NCBI GenBank assembly: GCA_964602655.1
Contig: CAZRSF010000074.1
Location: 1 to 31,297, forward strand
Source: Moduliflexus sp964602655
Lineage (GTDB): Bacteria; Moduliflexota; Moduliflexia; Moduliflexales; Moduliflexaceae
Direction of reading: 5' to 3'
DNA: 31,297 bases
The notes beneath the pieces are model-generated. The model was not told the origin of the DNA. It was given only the letters and a program-made list of their open reading frames with translations, and did not search any database. Shown here in pieces: positions 1 to 7,007 of the stretch. The translations under genes and the position numbers were made by a program. Within the stretch, counting starts at the first letter, position 1; the number at the start of each line of letters is the position of its first letter.

Positions 1-67
1 TCACCATCAGCAGAACGAATCTGCTGCGTAACACCAGCTATTTATATGTATTTTGTTGATATTGCAA

Positions 68-100
68 AGCTGTCAGACACTTTAAAAGTGTCTGATAGCT
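68..100. repeat. Family 1 palindrome at the end of the permease operon
   Basis: AGCTGTCAGACACTTT and its near complement run head to head just past the half-size permease stop. No T-run follows, so it is not a normal terminator. Confidence 0.8.
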
Positions 101-112
101 CCGATCTTTGCG

Positions 113-652
113 CTATTTCGGCGCGTCGAAATTCTTCACGTCGAAATCTGCGTTGCGCAAAAATCGCGCAAGCATCTCAGCGATCAGCAGAAAAACGGGA
201 AGCGTGATCAGGGTGCGCAGCAACGAAAATTTCCATCCTAAAAAGCCGACTTCAAAGGTCAGCATCGGGATTTTCATGCTGGAAAATGCCCCAAGATAAA
301 TAAAAATGTTTCTGATGCTGCTCCCTTTTTTCCAGAGAATCGCAGCCACCGGAAACGCGCCGTACAACGGCCCGCCCTGAAGCATGGCGAACAGAATGAC
401 CATCGCCGCGCCTTTGACGCCGGAGTCCTCGCCGATATGCCGTTGCAGCGCTTCTTTCGGCACCCACACATCGAACAGGCCTATCAGCACGAACATGCAA
501 GGCAGAAAGGCGAGCGCCTCAAGACTGAAATCGAAAAAGCTGGCGACAATCTTGTCGCCGCCGTCGAAATCGAGTATTCTGGAAGCGACGATAAACAGGG
601 CGAACGCAATGACCACCGCATACGCTTTCAGCAACGCGAACGCTTTTTTCAT
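113..652 (-). CDS. Half-size YraQ/DUF318-type permease, second of a tandem pair
   Basis: This 179-aa protein is very hydrophobic, with about five predicted membrane helices. It contains the permease signature HIGEDSGVKG (about residues 72-81) followed by PLYGAFPVAAILWKKG and a SLLR motif. This matches one repeat of the DUF318/YraQ/ArsP permease fold, which is normally about 300-430 aa with two repeats. The start is set by a 4-base ATGA overlap with the preceding gene (649-1128), so the two are translationally coupled. The two proteins align with each other (G-E/K-D/E-SGV-x-G, later SLLR), so they look like the two halves of one transporter made as separate subunits. I see no CSC motif of the full-length permease at 2042-3340. 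Substrate is unknown; a metalloid or metal role is inferred from the ArsR context. Confidence 0.8.
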   Translation of the reverse strand: MKKAFALLKAYAVVIAFALFIVASRILDFDGGDKIVASFFDFSLEALAFLPCMFVLIGLFDVWVPKEALQRHIGEDSGVKGAAMVILFAMLQGGPLYGAFPVAAILWKKGSSIRNIFIYLGAFSSMKIPMLTFEVGFLGWKFSLLRTLITLPVFLLIAEMLARFLRNADFDVKNFDAPK

Positions 653-1128
653 AACAGCGCCCCCATGATGACGCCGATCAGCAGCGCCCCAATCAGACTG
701 AGGGCGTTTCGCAGCAGGCTGACTTTAACGCCGAAATACTTGATTTCGAGCGGCAGCGTCAAGACGCCGACCATCATCAATGTTGTGATAAACACTGCGA
801 TCACGCTGTATGAGGCTCCGTTGCGAAGCAGCATCGCGCCCAGCGGATAGGAAATAAAACCGGGAATCAGCGCAATCGAGCCTAAGACCGCCGCAATCGC
901 CATACCGGAGACGCCAGACTCTTTGCCAAGATATTCGATCAGCGTTTCCTGCGGAACGATGCCGAGAAAGATGCTTACCAGGATGATAATTGTGAGAAAC
1001 GACGGCAGAAGTTTCAACAGCATCTTCACGCCTTTTTGCACACCCTGCCAGGTTTTCTGTCTATTCGCCAGCGCCGAAACCGCCACGATAACAAGCGTGA
1101 TCAGTATAGTCAAAAAGCTTTTTTCCAT
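649..1128 (-). CDS. Half-size YraQ/DUF318-type permease, first of a tandem pair
   Basis: This 159-aa integral membrane protein has about five hydrophobic segments. It carries YLGKESGVSG (about residues 65-74) and a C-terminal SLLR, matching one repeat of the DUF318 permease family and its neighbour at 113-652. The ATG at 1128 has a good TGGAGA ribosome site. It is probably co-transcribed with the ProC-like gene and the permease upstream on the same strand, although a 33-bp palindrome lies in the 76-bp gap. I infer a heterodimeric transporter with the next gene; a single-gene homologue would be about twice this length. Substrate cannot be read from sequence. Confidence 0.8.
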   Translation of the reverse strand: MEKSFLTILITLVIVAVSALANRQKTWQGVQKGVKMLLKLLPSFLTIIILVSIFLGIVPQETLIEYLGKESGVSGMAIAAVLGSIALIPGFISYPLGAMLLRNGASYSVIAVFITTLMMVGVLTLPLEIKYFGVKVSLLRNALSLIGALLIGVIMGALL

Positions 1129-1152
1129 GCGTCTCCATTTCGTTCTTGAGAT

Positions 1153-1185
1153 AGCTGTCAGACACCTTGAAGGTGTCTGACAGCT
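1153..1185. repeat. Family 1 palindrome, perfect copy
   Basis: AGCTGTCAGACACCTT, one centre G, then its exact complement: 16-bp arms. Lies in the gap between the ProC-like and half-size permease genes. Confidence 0.85.
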
Positions 1186-1204
1186 TTACCCTCCAACATT
1201 TGCC

Positions 1205-1981
1205 CTACCCTTTTAATTTTTGGTATAATCCTGTCAACTTTGTCTGATACAGGTTTTTGATCGCCGCCTCATCTTCGCCTAATGGCTTAACCGGCACTAA
1301 ATCCATCACCTGCGCAGGCATCAGGCCGGATTCGAACATCGTCGCCGCTGCGCCGTTGACCATCGCGGCGATGCCATTTTGCGCGTCCTGCGCGGATAAG
1401 CCGAAAGCGTTGGCGAGTTCCAGCAATTCATACAACTGAAACCACAAATAGGTCGGCCCCATCGCCGTCAGAATCGCATACGCTTCCAAATGCGCTTCCG
1501 GAATTTCCGGGCATTGTCCGAGAACGGTCAAAAACGCCAATAATTCCGCTTTTTCCGCTGCCGGAAGCGCCGGGGAGAAAATTACCGGATTGTAGCCGCG
1601 ATTCACGATGGACGGCGCGTTCGGGTTCATGCGGACAATCCGCTGAAAGCCGCCGAGCATGGCCGTCAGCGCGGCAAGCGAAACTTTCGGCGACAGCGAA
1701 ATCACGATGGCATTGAGTTTTAAAACCGTTGCTAATGGCGCGAGCGTCTCTTTCATCACCGGCGGATGCAACGCCGCAAAGACGAGATCGCAGGCCGCTG
1801 CTTGCGCGTTATCGTTGTGCGCAATGGTAATACCTGGAAATTCGTTTTTAAGTTTTTGCAACGCCTCCTGATTTGGGTCGCTGACAATAATCTGCTGCGG
1901 TAATTTGCCCGCCTTGTTCCATCCGCCCAACATAATTCGAGTCACTCGTCCACTTCCGATAAAACCGATTGATTTGTTCAT
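1205..1981 (-). CDS. ProC-like NAD(P)-dependent oxidoreductase (pyrroline-5-carboxylate reductase family)
   Basis: This 258-aa protein begins with a Rossmann dinucleotide-binding loop, GFIGSGRVTR (residues 6-15). A later VRMNPNAP stretch resembles the VRxMPN region of ProC, and the C-terminal part is helical like the ProC dimerisation domain. ProC reduces pyrroline-5-carboxylate to proline. Here the gene sits inside a permease operon between 2042-3340 and 649-1128, not with proline genes, so the real substrate may differ; F420-dependent NADP reductase-like proteins share this fold. No strong ribosome site is visible before the ATG at 1981. Palindromic elements flank it on both sides. The family call is firm; the reaction is uncertain. 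Confidence 0.75.
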   Translation of the reverse strand: MNKSIGFIGSGRVTRIMLGGWNKAGKLPQQIIVSDPNQEALQKLKNEFPGITIAHNDNAQAAACDLVFAALHPPVMKETLAPLATVLKLNAIVISLSPKVSLAALTAMLGGFQRIVRMNPNAPSIVNRGYNPVIFSPALPAAEKAELLAFLTVLGQCPEIPEAHLEAYAILTAMGPTYLWFQLYELLELANAFGLSAQDAQNGIAAMVNGAAATMFESGLMPAQVMDLVPVKPLGEDEAAIKNLYQTKLTGLYQKLKG

Positions 1982-1997
1982 ATTTTTTTCAGGAAAA

Positions 1998-2028
1998 GCT
2001 GTCAGACACCTTCAAGGTGTCTGACAGC
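1998..2028. repeat. Family 1 palindrome, perfect copy
   Basis: GCTGTCAGACACCTT, centre C, then its complement: 15-bp arms. Lies in the gap between the permease (2042) and the ProC-like gene. Confidence 0.85.
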
Positions 2029-2041
2029 GATTTCCATACAT

Positions 2042-3340
2042 TTAGGCAATTGCTCCATACAACATGCCTGCTAACGTTGATAAGATCACGACTAACGATA
2101 CGAATACGACAGTCTTTTTTGTCCCCATGATACTGCGAATGACTAACATGCTCGGCAATGACAGCGCCGGCCCTGCCAACAGCAGCGCCAACGCCGGCCC
2201 CTGTCCCATGCCGCTGCCGATCAGTCCTTGCAGAATCGGCACTTCAGTCAAGGTCGCGAAGTACATAAACGCCCCGAACACCGACGCGAACAGATTCGCG
2301 CCGAGGGAATTGCCGCCCACTAATTGACTGACCCAGGCAGATGGAATCAGCCCCTCTGCGTTGGGACGGCCCAACAGAATCCCGGCCACGAGGATTCCGC
2401 CGAGCAACAGCGGCAAAATTTGTTTGGCAAAGCCCCAGCTTGACGCGAACCATTCTCCGGCTTCGCCTTGATCGGGACTGATTAAGACAGAGAGTCCGAT
2501 GATCGCCGCTGAAAATGGCAGCAATGGCTCATGCGGAAACAGCAGCGCGATGATGCCCGTCACAATCGCGGTCGCGGCCATTTTCCACCAGGCAATCCCG
2601 AACCAGAGCACGAGCAACCCGGCGAAAACCAGCGCGGTCAGGCTGGTAATAATCCATTTCGCCGAATAGATTGCAAACCATGGCCCACTTGTTTCTACCG
2701 GCTTGCCCCAGTTGGCGAACACGAGAATAATCACCATTGTCGCGAAATAGACAGCGGTTTGCCAGAGCGGACGTTTGACCTCCGGTTCGGGCATCGTCAT
2801 CTGCGCGGTCGCTTTGGCGATATCTTCTTTGCGAAAGATCAGGTGCATCAGCAGTCCGATCACCACGCTGAACACAATCGCGCCGACCGCCCGCGCCACA
2901 CCGAGTTTCAGCCCTAAAATCCGCGCGGTCAACGCAATCGCCAGCACGTTGATCGCCGGACCGGAATAGAGAAACGCCGTCGCCGGGCCGAGTCCCGCGC
3001 CCATGCGATAAATTCCGGCAAAGAGCGGCAGCACGGTGCAGGAACAGACCGCCAGAATCGTGCCGGAGACCGACGCGACGCCATACGCCAACACTTTGTT
3101 CGCTCTCGCGCCAAGATATTTCATGACTGACGCCTGGCTGACGAAGACGCCGATTGCTCCGGCGATAAAAAACGCGGGAACGAGGCAGAGCAGCACATGC
3201 TCTTGCGCGTACCATTTGACAAGATGAAACGCCTCCAACACGGCGTTATCGAAGCGCGGCGCACCTACCGGAAGATAAAACGCGAGCAGAAATATTCCGA
3301 CAATCACTAACAACGCTTTCCATTCATTTTTCCATTCCAT
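2042..3340 (-). CDS. Two-repeat YraQ/ArsP-type (DUF318) permease
   Basis: This 432-aa integral membrane protein has roughly ten hydrophobic segments. The N-terminal repeat carries the family hallmark AVCSCTVLPLFAGIY (about residues 97-111, C99 and C101) and LYSGPAINVLAI. The C-terminal repeat carries TLTEVPILQGL and LLAGPALSLPSM. The family includes ArsP, an efflux permease for trivalent methylated and aromatic arsenicals, but most members have no tested substrate. The ATG at 3340 has an AGGTGA ribosome site. A perfect operator palindrome at 3362-3387 lies just upstream and matches the one before arsR (5666-5687), so ArsR control is very likely. It heads a minus-strand series with the ProC-like gene and the half-size permeases. 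The ArsP assignment itself is inference. Confidence 0.88.
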   Translation of the reverse strand: MEWKNEWKALLVIVGIFLLAFYLPVGAPRFDNAVLEAFHLVKWYAQEHVLLCLVPAFFIAGAIGVFVSQASVMKYLGARANKVLAYGVASVSGTILAVCSCTVLPLFAGIYRMGAGLGPATAFLYSGPAINVLAIALTARILGLKLGVARAVGAIVFSVVIGLLMHLIFRKEDIAKATAQMTMPEPEVKRPLWQTAVYFATMVIILVFANWGKPVETSGPWFAIYSAKWIITSLTALVFAGLLVLWFGIAWWKMAATAIVTGIIALLFPHEPLLPFSAAIIGLSVLISPDQGEAGEWFASSWGFAKQILPLLLGGILVAGILLGRPNAEGLIPSAWVSQLVGGNSLGANLFASVFGAFMYFATLTEVPILQGLIGSGMGQGPALALLLAGPALSLPSMLVIRSIMGTKKTVVFVSLVVILSTLAGMLYGAIA

Positions 3341-3361
3341 ATTTCACCTATCTATTATGTG

Positions 3362-3393
3362 AATATTTGGCAAAATTGCCAAATATTATTATA
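3362..3393 (-). promoter_or_regulatory. Permease promoter and ArsR operator
   Basis: A perfect palindrome with 12-bp arms (AATATTTGGCAA, centre AA) spans 3362-3387 and contains TATTTGG-N8-CCAAATA. A consensus -10 TATAAT lies right against it at 3393-3388 on the minus strand; I see no good -35. This places the operator over the transcription start of the 2042-3340 permease. Confidence 0.75.
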
Positions 3394-3447
3394 AAAAAAT
3401 ATCACCATAACATTTCGCGTAACCCGCAAGTCCGGCCCGAGGGGAAC

Positions 3448-3489
3448 GGCGTGAAAATTGCCGAGCGAAACGAAAGCAATTCTCACGCC
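3448..3489. repeat. Inverted repeat near the left edge of the AT-rich block
   Basis: Fourteen-base arms (GGCGTGAAAATTGC at 3448-3461 and its complement with one mismatch at 3476-3489) flank a 14-base loop. On the plus strand a run of nine A follows, so it is not a usual terminator in either direction. It lies at the sharp composition change left of the PadR block and could be an insertion scar or a mobile palindrome. Confidence 0.5.
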
Positions 3490-3549
3490 AAAAAAAAGAC
3501 AAGTTGAATCAGTTATTGGCAATTTCTTGATTCCAATTATTATAACCCC

Positions 3550-4062
3550 TTACTTGATAATTCGACTAAACACTAATGCAGTATGGCTAAAATGGAATAC
3601 TACAAAAAGAACAGTGATGCATAAAAATATACTCCTATGCCAACGCAAAGGCAGCCAGGTACGCAAACAAACAAGACCTATGCCAAAAAAGTATATCAAG
3701 GTAGTCCAGGCAGGTGCCGTAAATCCGATAAGACTTTGACTCCAGCCGCTATCGGGAAAAAAAATCTGCATCAGGTAACTCGCAAGATATAAACACAAAC
3801 CTATTATATATAAATACCAACCTTTCATTTGGTGTTTTTCATTTTTACCAAAGTATAAAAAAACAGGAACAGTAAACACGAGAATTCTAAAAATATTTTC
3901 GCAAAGGCCGAGCCACTTTGGAGTATCTTTCCAGAAGTTCTCAATAGAATACATCTTCGGTAAAAAGACCCAAAGTCCAAAACTTATAAGCATTGGAGGT
4001 ATAGTTAGTATAACCCCATTTCGTAAAATTATCCGCGAAAGCTTTGAATCAAACCGTCCCAT
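3550..4062 (-). CDS. Small multi-pass membrane protein, paralogue of the 4112-4594 product
   Basis: I do not recognise the family. From the ATG at 4062 the protein is 170 aa with about five hydrophobic segments and almost no soluble part. This start has a strong GGGGG ribosome site 7 nt upstream; an in-frame ATG at 4086 has none. It aligns with the preceding gene product: a first helix ending in FLPK/FPPK, then FW, then a E-x-I-x-R helix leading to V/L-P-V/I-F, and a final helix with F-x-SH or A-x-SH. The gene is AT-rich and follows padR and its paralogue in one direction with short gaps, so the three probably form one PadR-controlled unit. Function unknown; a membrane-stress or efflux role would be a guess. 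Confidence 0.7.
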   Translation of the reverse strand: MGRFDSKLSRIILRNGVILTIPPMLISFGLWVFLPKMYSIENFWKDTPKWLGLCENIFRILVFTVPVFLYFGKNEKHQMKGWYLYIIGLCLYLASYLMQIFFPDSGWSQSLIGFTAPAWTTLIYFFGIGLVCLRTWLPLRWHRSIFLCITVLFVVFHFSHTALVFSRIIK

Positions 4063-4111
4063 TAATTTACCCCCTATAATATGCATTAAATTTACTATAC
4101 GCTTATGATTA

Positions 4112-4594
4112 CTAATTTTTAGTTAACTGTATATATTCGTTATAGCTAATTAAGATATGACTTATAGCGAATATAAAGACAAATATTGAAAACAAAACTG
4201 ATTTAATTAATAAGGCATAAAATATAAAACACAAAACAGGAAAAACAGCTAAAGGCACTGGAATAAAATAGTATGGAGTAAAAAGAAGTGAAAATTCACG
4301 TTTATTCATGAAATATTTAAGGTACAAAAAATAGTAAAAAAACAAGGATATTAACATTAAACTGCTGATAATAATATTTACGTTAGAATGGATTTCGATT
4401 TTACAAAATATTGGTAATATCAAAACGGCAAATCGGCTTATATTTTCGATAAATTCCAACACTTTCCAAAATTTCGATTTTGTTACTTGCTTTTCCGTAC
4501 TGTTTTTTGGTGGAAAAAGAAAAAACACCAAGTTCGGAAGCAAAATTGATACGATAAGAAGTACCCCTGAATAGCTCATAAAAAACATACTCAT
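4112..4594 (-). CDS. Small multi-pass membrane protein encoded directly after padR
   Basis: I do not recognise the family. The open frame runs up to 4675, but that part overlaps padR out of frame. The ATG at 4594 begins one base after the padR TAA stop (4598-4596) and is the sensible start, giving 160 aa. The protein has about five hydrophobic helices, is rich in Phe, Ile and Lys, and is paralogous to the product of 3550-4062. Base composition is very AT-rich compared with the genes outside 3390-5270, consistent with recent acquisition. Small membrane proteins directly behind PadR regulators are often the regulated target, which I infer here. Confidence 0.7.
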   Translation of the reverse strand: MSMFFMSYSGVLLIVSILLPNLVFFLFPPKNSTEKQVTKSKFWKVLEFIENISRFAVLILPIFCKIEIHSNVNIIISSLMLISLFFYYFLYLKYFMNKREFSLLFTPYYFIPVPLAVFPVLCFIFYALLIKSVLFSIFVFIFAISHILISYNEYIQLTKN

Positions 4595-4595
4595 T

Positions 4596-5150
4596 TTATT
4601 TTTCTTCCATAGTAGATAATACTTCAAGAGCTTCATCCGCCCATGTTTGATATGCTCTATATAAATGTTCGCCAAAAAGAACCGTTAAATAATAATATTG
4701 ATGATCCCTACTTTCATGTAATACTTGTTGTAAACTATTCTTAAATATGTCCATTTGATTTAAACTACTAGTACTTCGTTCACGGAAATCGCGAATTCTT
4801 TGTTTATTCTCATCTATAGATATAATATTACCAAAAAAAAGTTTTACCAGTATATCGAGTTTCACATTTTCTTTCTCTGTGTACTTAAGTAGCCAAGATG
4901 ATAATGATTTTTTACCTTTGGCTGTGATTGAATAAATATATTTTTCAGGCCCTTTTGAGTCGTTTGCGCATTGTTTGATAACTTGTTTGTTTTTTTCTAA
5001 TTGTTTAAGTGATGGATAAATTTGTCCATATCCGGCATTCCAAAAATTATTGATTATGTTATCTATTCTTTTTTTTATATCATAGCCAGACATGCTTTCA
5101 TGAGTTAATAGTCCAAGTATAACATAACGTGTAATATTTTCTTTTGCCAT
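4596..5150 (-). CDS. PadR family transcriptional regulator
   Basis: This 184-aa protein has the PadR winged helix at the N-terminus (YVILGLLTHESMSGYDIKK, then GQIYPSLKQLE), about residues 9-95. A C-terminal helical region of the Vir_act_alpha_C type follows (about 95-180), which in the family forms the dimer interface. Length is typical of the PadR-s1 class. The gene opens a three-gene AT-rich unit. Upstream lies a palindrome CTATATCA-ACA-TGATATAG (5193-5211) with a further half-site at 5169-5176, so autorepression is likely. PadR proteins usually sense phenolics or drugs and repress membrane transporters; the ligand here is unknown. Confidence 0.9.
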   Translation of the reverse strand: MAKENITRYVILGLLTHESMSGYDIKKRIDNIINNFWNAGYGQIYPSLKQLEKNKQVIKQCANDSKGPEKYIYSITAKGKKSLSSWLLKYTEKENVKLDILVKLFFGNIISIDENKQRIRDFRERSTSSLNQMDIFKNSLQQVLHESRDHQYYYLTVLFGEHLYRAYQTWADEALEVLSTMEEK

Positions 5151-5220
5151 AATTACTTCCTTGATTATCTATATCATTTTGTCATAAACAATCTATATCA
5201 ACATGATATAGAAGTCAAGG
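5151..5220 (-). promoter_or_regulatory. PadR promoter and operator
   Basis: An 8-bp-arm palindrome lies at 5193-5211 (CTATATCA, ACA, TGATATAG), with an extra CTATATCA half-site at 5169-5176. On the minus strand a TTGACT -35-like hexamer occupies 5218-5213, so the palindrome sits in the spacer and over the likely -10 region. Binding there would block transcription of padR and its two followers. The -10 itself is weak (TAGATT-like). Confidence 0.6.
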
Positions 5221-5316
5221 AAAATATCAACTTTAAAAATAAATTAATAATCCGATTACTTCTTAATCCGCCACCCGCAGAGTCTTGCTAACAATACGCG
5301 GAGACGCAACCTTGCG

Positions 5317-5640
5317 CTACCGGGTCAGGAGCCGACTTCGCTCCTGCATGGTCGTTTGTATAACCGTTTCGATGCAGCCGAAAAAATTCAGGATGCACGG
5401 ACAGCGCAGTTGATAATAGACTGTCGTGCCGCGTTTATCATCTTTCACGATTCCGGCCTGCTTCAGAATGGAAAGATGCTTGGACACGGTGGACGTATCC
5501 GCGCCGATCATCTCGGTCAATTCGCACACGCAATATTCCTGTTTTGACAATTCTTCGACAATAAACAGCCGCGTGGGGTGCGCTAACGCCTTGACGACCT
5601 GCGCCCGCATTTCGAATCGTGCTTTGGTATCCGTATCCAT
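5317..5640 (-). CDS. ArsR/SmtB family metalloregulatory repressor
   Basis: This 107-aa winged-helix protein is the usual ArsR size. It contains HPTRLFIVEEL, then EYCVCEL (C37, C39), corresponding to the ELCVCDL arsenite site of classical ArsR, and the recognition helix STVSKHLSILKQAGIV. A second cysteine group (C80, C82, C89) lies near the C-terminus and may complete a trivalent metalloid site across the dimer. The ATG at 5640 has an AAGGAGAG ribosome site. Its promoter contains a palindrome overlapping the -10, shared with the permease at 2042-3340. UroD-like gene 5845-6849 diverges from it. The family assignment is secure; the exact inducer is not shown. Confidence 0.92.
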   Translation of the reverse strand: MDTDTKARFEMRAQVVKALAHPTRLFIVEELSKQEYCVCELTEMIGADTSTVSKHLSILKQAGIVKDDKRGTTVYYQLRCPCILNFFGCIETVIQTTMQERSRLLTR

Positions 5641-5665
5641 AAAATTTGCTCTCCTTTTGATTTGC

Positions 5666-5701
5666 TATTTGGTAATATAGCCAAATAAGAAAATTTGTCA
5701 A
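5666..5701 (-). promoter_or_regulatory. arsR promoter with overlapping ArsR operator
   Basis: On the minus strand TTGACA (5701-5696) and TATATT (5679-5674) are 16 bp apart. The palindrome TATTTGG-N8-CCAAATA at 5666-5687 covers the -10, as expected for ArsR autorepression. The same arms with the same 8-base spacing recur upstream of the permease. Confidence 0.75.
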
Positions 5702-5844
5702 GAAAAATCTACAGTACCACATAAAATTTTTTCGGAGTTTTAATTCACAATCTTTTTATTGACATTTTTAGATTTGGAGGCAACCCTACCCTAAGCTCAG
5801 AAAGAACGGGAAATTATTCTACAACATTCGTATCTGGAAGCATT

Positions 5845-6849
5845 ATGAACGGCTTTGAGCGTTACATGAATATGATGAAAGGAAGCCCGGTGGATATGCT
5901 GCCGCGCATTCCGATTTTAATGCAGTTTGCCGCTGAATTCATCGGCTCGAATTATGGCAAGTTTGCCGCCGATTACCGCGTATTGGTCGAAGCGAATGCG
6001 CGTTGCGCTACAGAATTCGGCATGGATCAGGTCAGCGCGATTTCAGACCCCTACCGCGAAACGCAGGGCTTCGGCGCGGAAATCGAATATGTCGCAGACG
6101 GCGTGCCGAAGTGCAAACATTATCCGCTGCAAGACACGAAAGACCTGACCATGCTCGCGCAGCCCGATCCGTATCATTCGACGCGCATGTTAGATCGCCT
6201 CAACGCGATCCGCGAGTATTCACGCCAGTTTGCGCAGCAATATTCAATCTTAGGCTGGATTGAAGGTCCGGCAGCAGAAGCCGCTGATTTACGCGGCGTA
6301 TCGAATTTTTTCATAGATTTGCTGGAAGATAAACCGTTTGCCGCTGCGTTGATGGATCGCTGCGTGGAAGTCGGCATCGCGTTTGCGCGGGCGCAGATTG
6401 AGGCGGGCGCGGACACGATCGGCATCGGCGACGCGGTCGCCAGTCAGGTATCTCCAAGAGCCTATACGCAACTGATTTTGCCGCGTCAAAAAGCGTTGAT
6501 TCATGCTATCAAAGAGATGGGCGCGCTGGCGCGACTGCATATTTGCGGTAACATCACGCATTTGCTGCCGGGCATTGCTCAGTTGGAGATTGATATTCTC
6601 GATGTTGACCATGTCGTGGATATGGTGGTTGTCCGCAAGACTGTCGGAACGTCGGTCGTGTTGGCGGGCAACATCGATCCGGTCAGCGGCGTATTGCAGG
6701 GAACGCCCGCTTCGATTCGACAGAACATTTTGGAGACGTACCGCCTTGTCGGCAATCCCTTCATGGTGAATGCCGGCTGCGAAATTCCGCATGGAACGCC
6801 GCTGGAAAATTTGCACGCGCTATGTGAACCGATTCCGTGTATTAAATAG
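5845..6849 (+). CDS. UroD/MtaA/CmuA-family protein, likely corrinoid- or methyl-transferase
   Basis: This 334-aa protein is of the uroporphyrinogen decarboxylase fold (TIM barrel). It has LHICGN (H232, C234) and NAGCEIP (C312), giving the H-x-C-x(n)-C zinc set of the MtaA/MtbA/CmuA methyltransferases rather than the Arg-rich active site of HemE. GWIEGP and NIDPV are further family marks. Such enzymes move a methyl group between a methyl-cobalamin protein and a thiol using zinc; no corrinoid protein is in this window. The ATG at 5845 has a GGAAG ribosome site and the gene diverges from arsR across 204 bp containing the ArsR operator, so it may belong to that regulon. A TTGACA at 5759-5764 could be its -35, but I see no good -10. 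Confidence 0.82.
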   Translation: MNGFERYMNMMKGSPVDMLPRIPILMQFAAEFIGSNYGKFAADYRVLVEANARCATEFGMDQVSAISDPYRETQGFGAEIEYVADGVPKCKHYPLQDTKDLTMLAQPDPYHSTRMLDRLNAIREYSRQFAQQYSILGWIEGPAAEAADLRGVSNFFIDLLEDKPFAAALMDRCVEVGIAFARAQIEAGADTIGIGDAVASQVSPRAYTQLILPRQKALIHAIKEMGALARLHICGNITHLLPGIAQLEIDILDVDHVVDMVVVRKTVGTSVVLAGNIDPVSGVLQGTPASIRQNILETYRLVGNPFMVNAGCEIPHGTPLENLHALCEPIPCIK

Positions 6850-7007
6850 ATACGAAAGGCGTATTTAGACGCAATAATATAAGATATTTCTTGAAATTTT
6901 AGGCAAGATTTGCTTGACAGGAATCATATTCTCAATAGACGGTTTTTTTGTTTTTGTCTCGTAATATAAGGAAATTGCGCTGTTTATACCCACAAAAAAG
7001 GTGAAAG

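Noticed and set aside
1328..1337. GGATTCGAAC, which resembles the T-loop of a minus-strand tRNA
   Set aside because: It lies inside the ProC-like coding region and no cloverleaf or acceptor stem can be formed around it.
3448..3489. Rho-independent terminator
   Set aside because: The stem is good, but on the plus strand it is followed by A residues and on the minus strand by GC-rich DNA, so no U-run follows it.
6900..6920. Sigma-54-like GG...GC promoter before the DJ-1 gene
   Set aside because: The GG-GC spacing is 8 rather than the required 10 bases.
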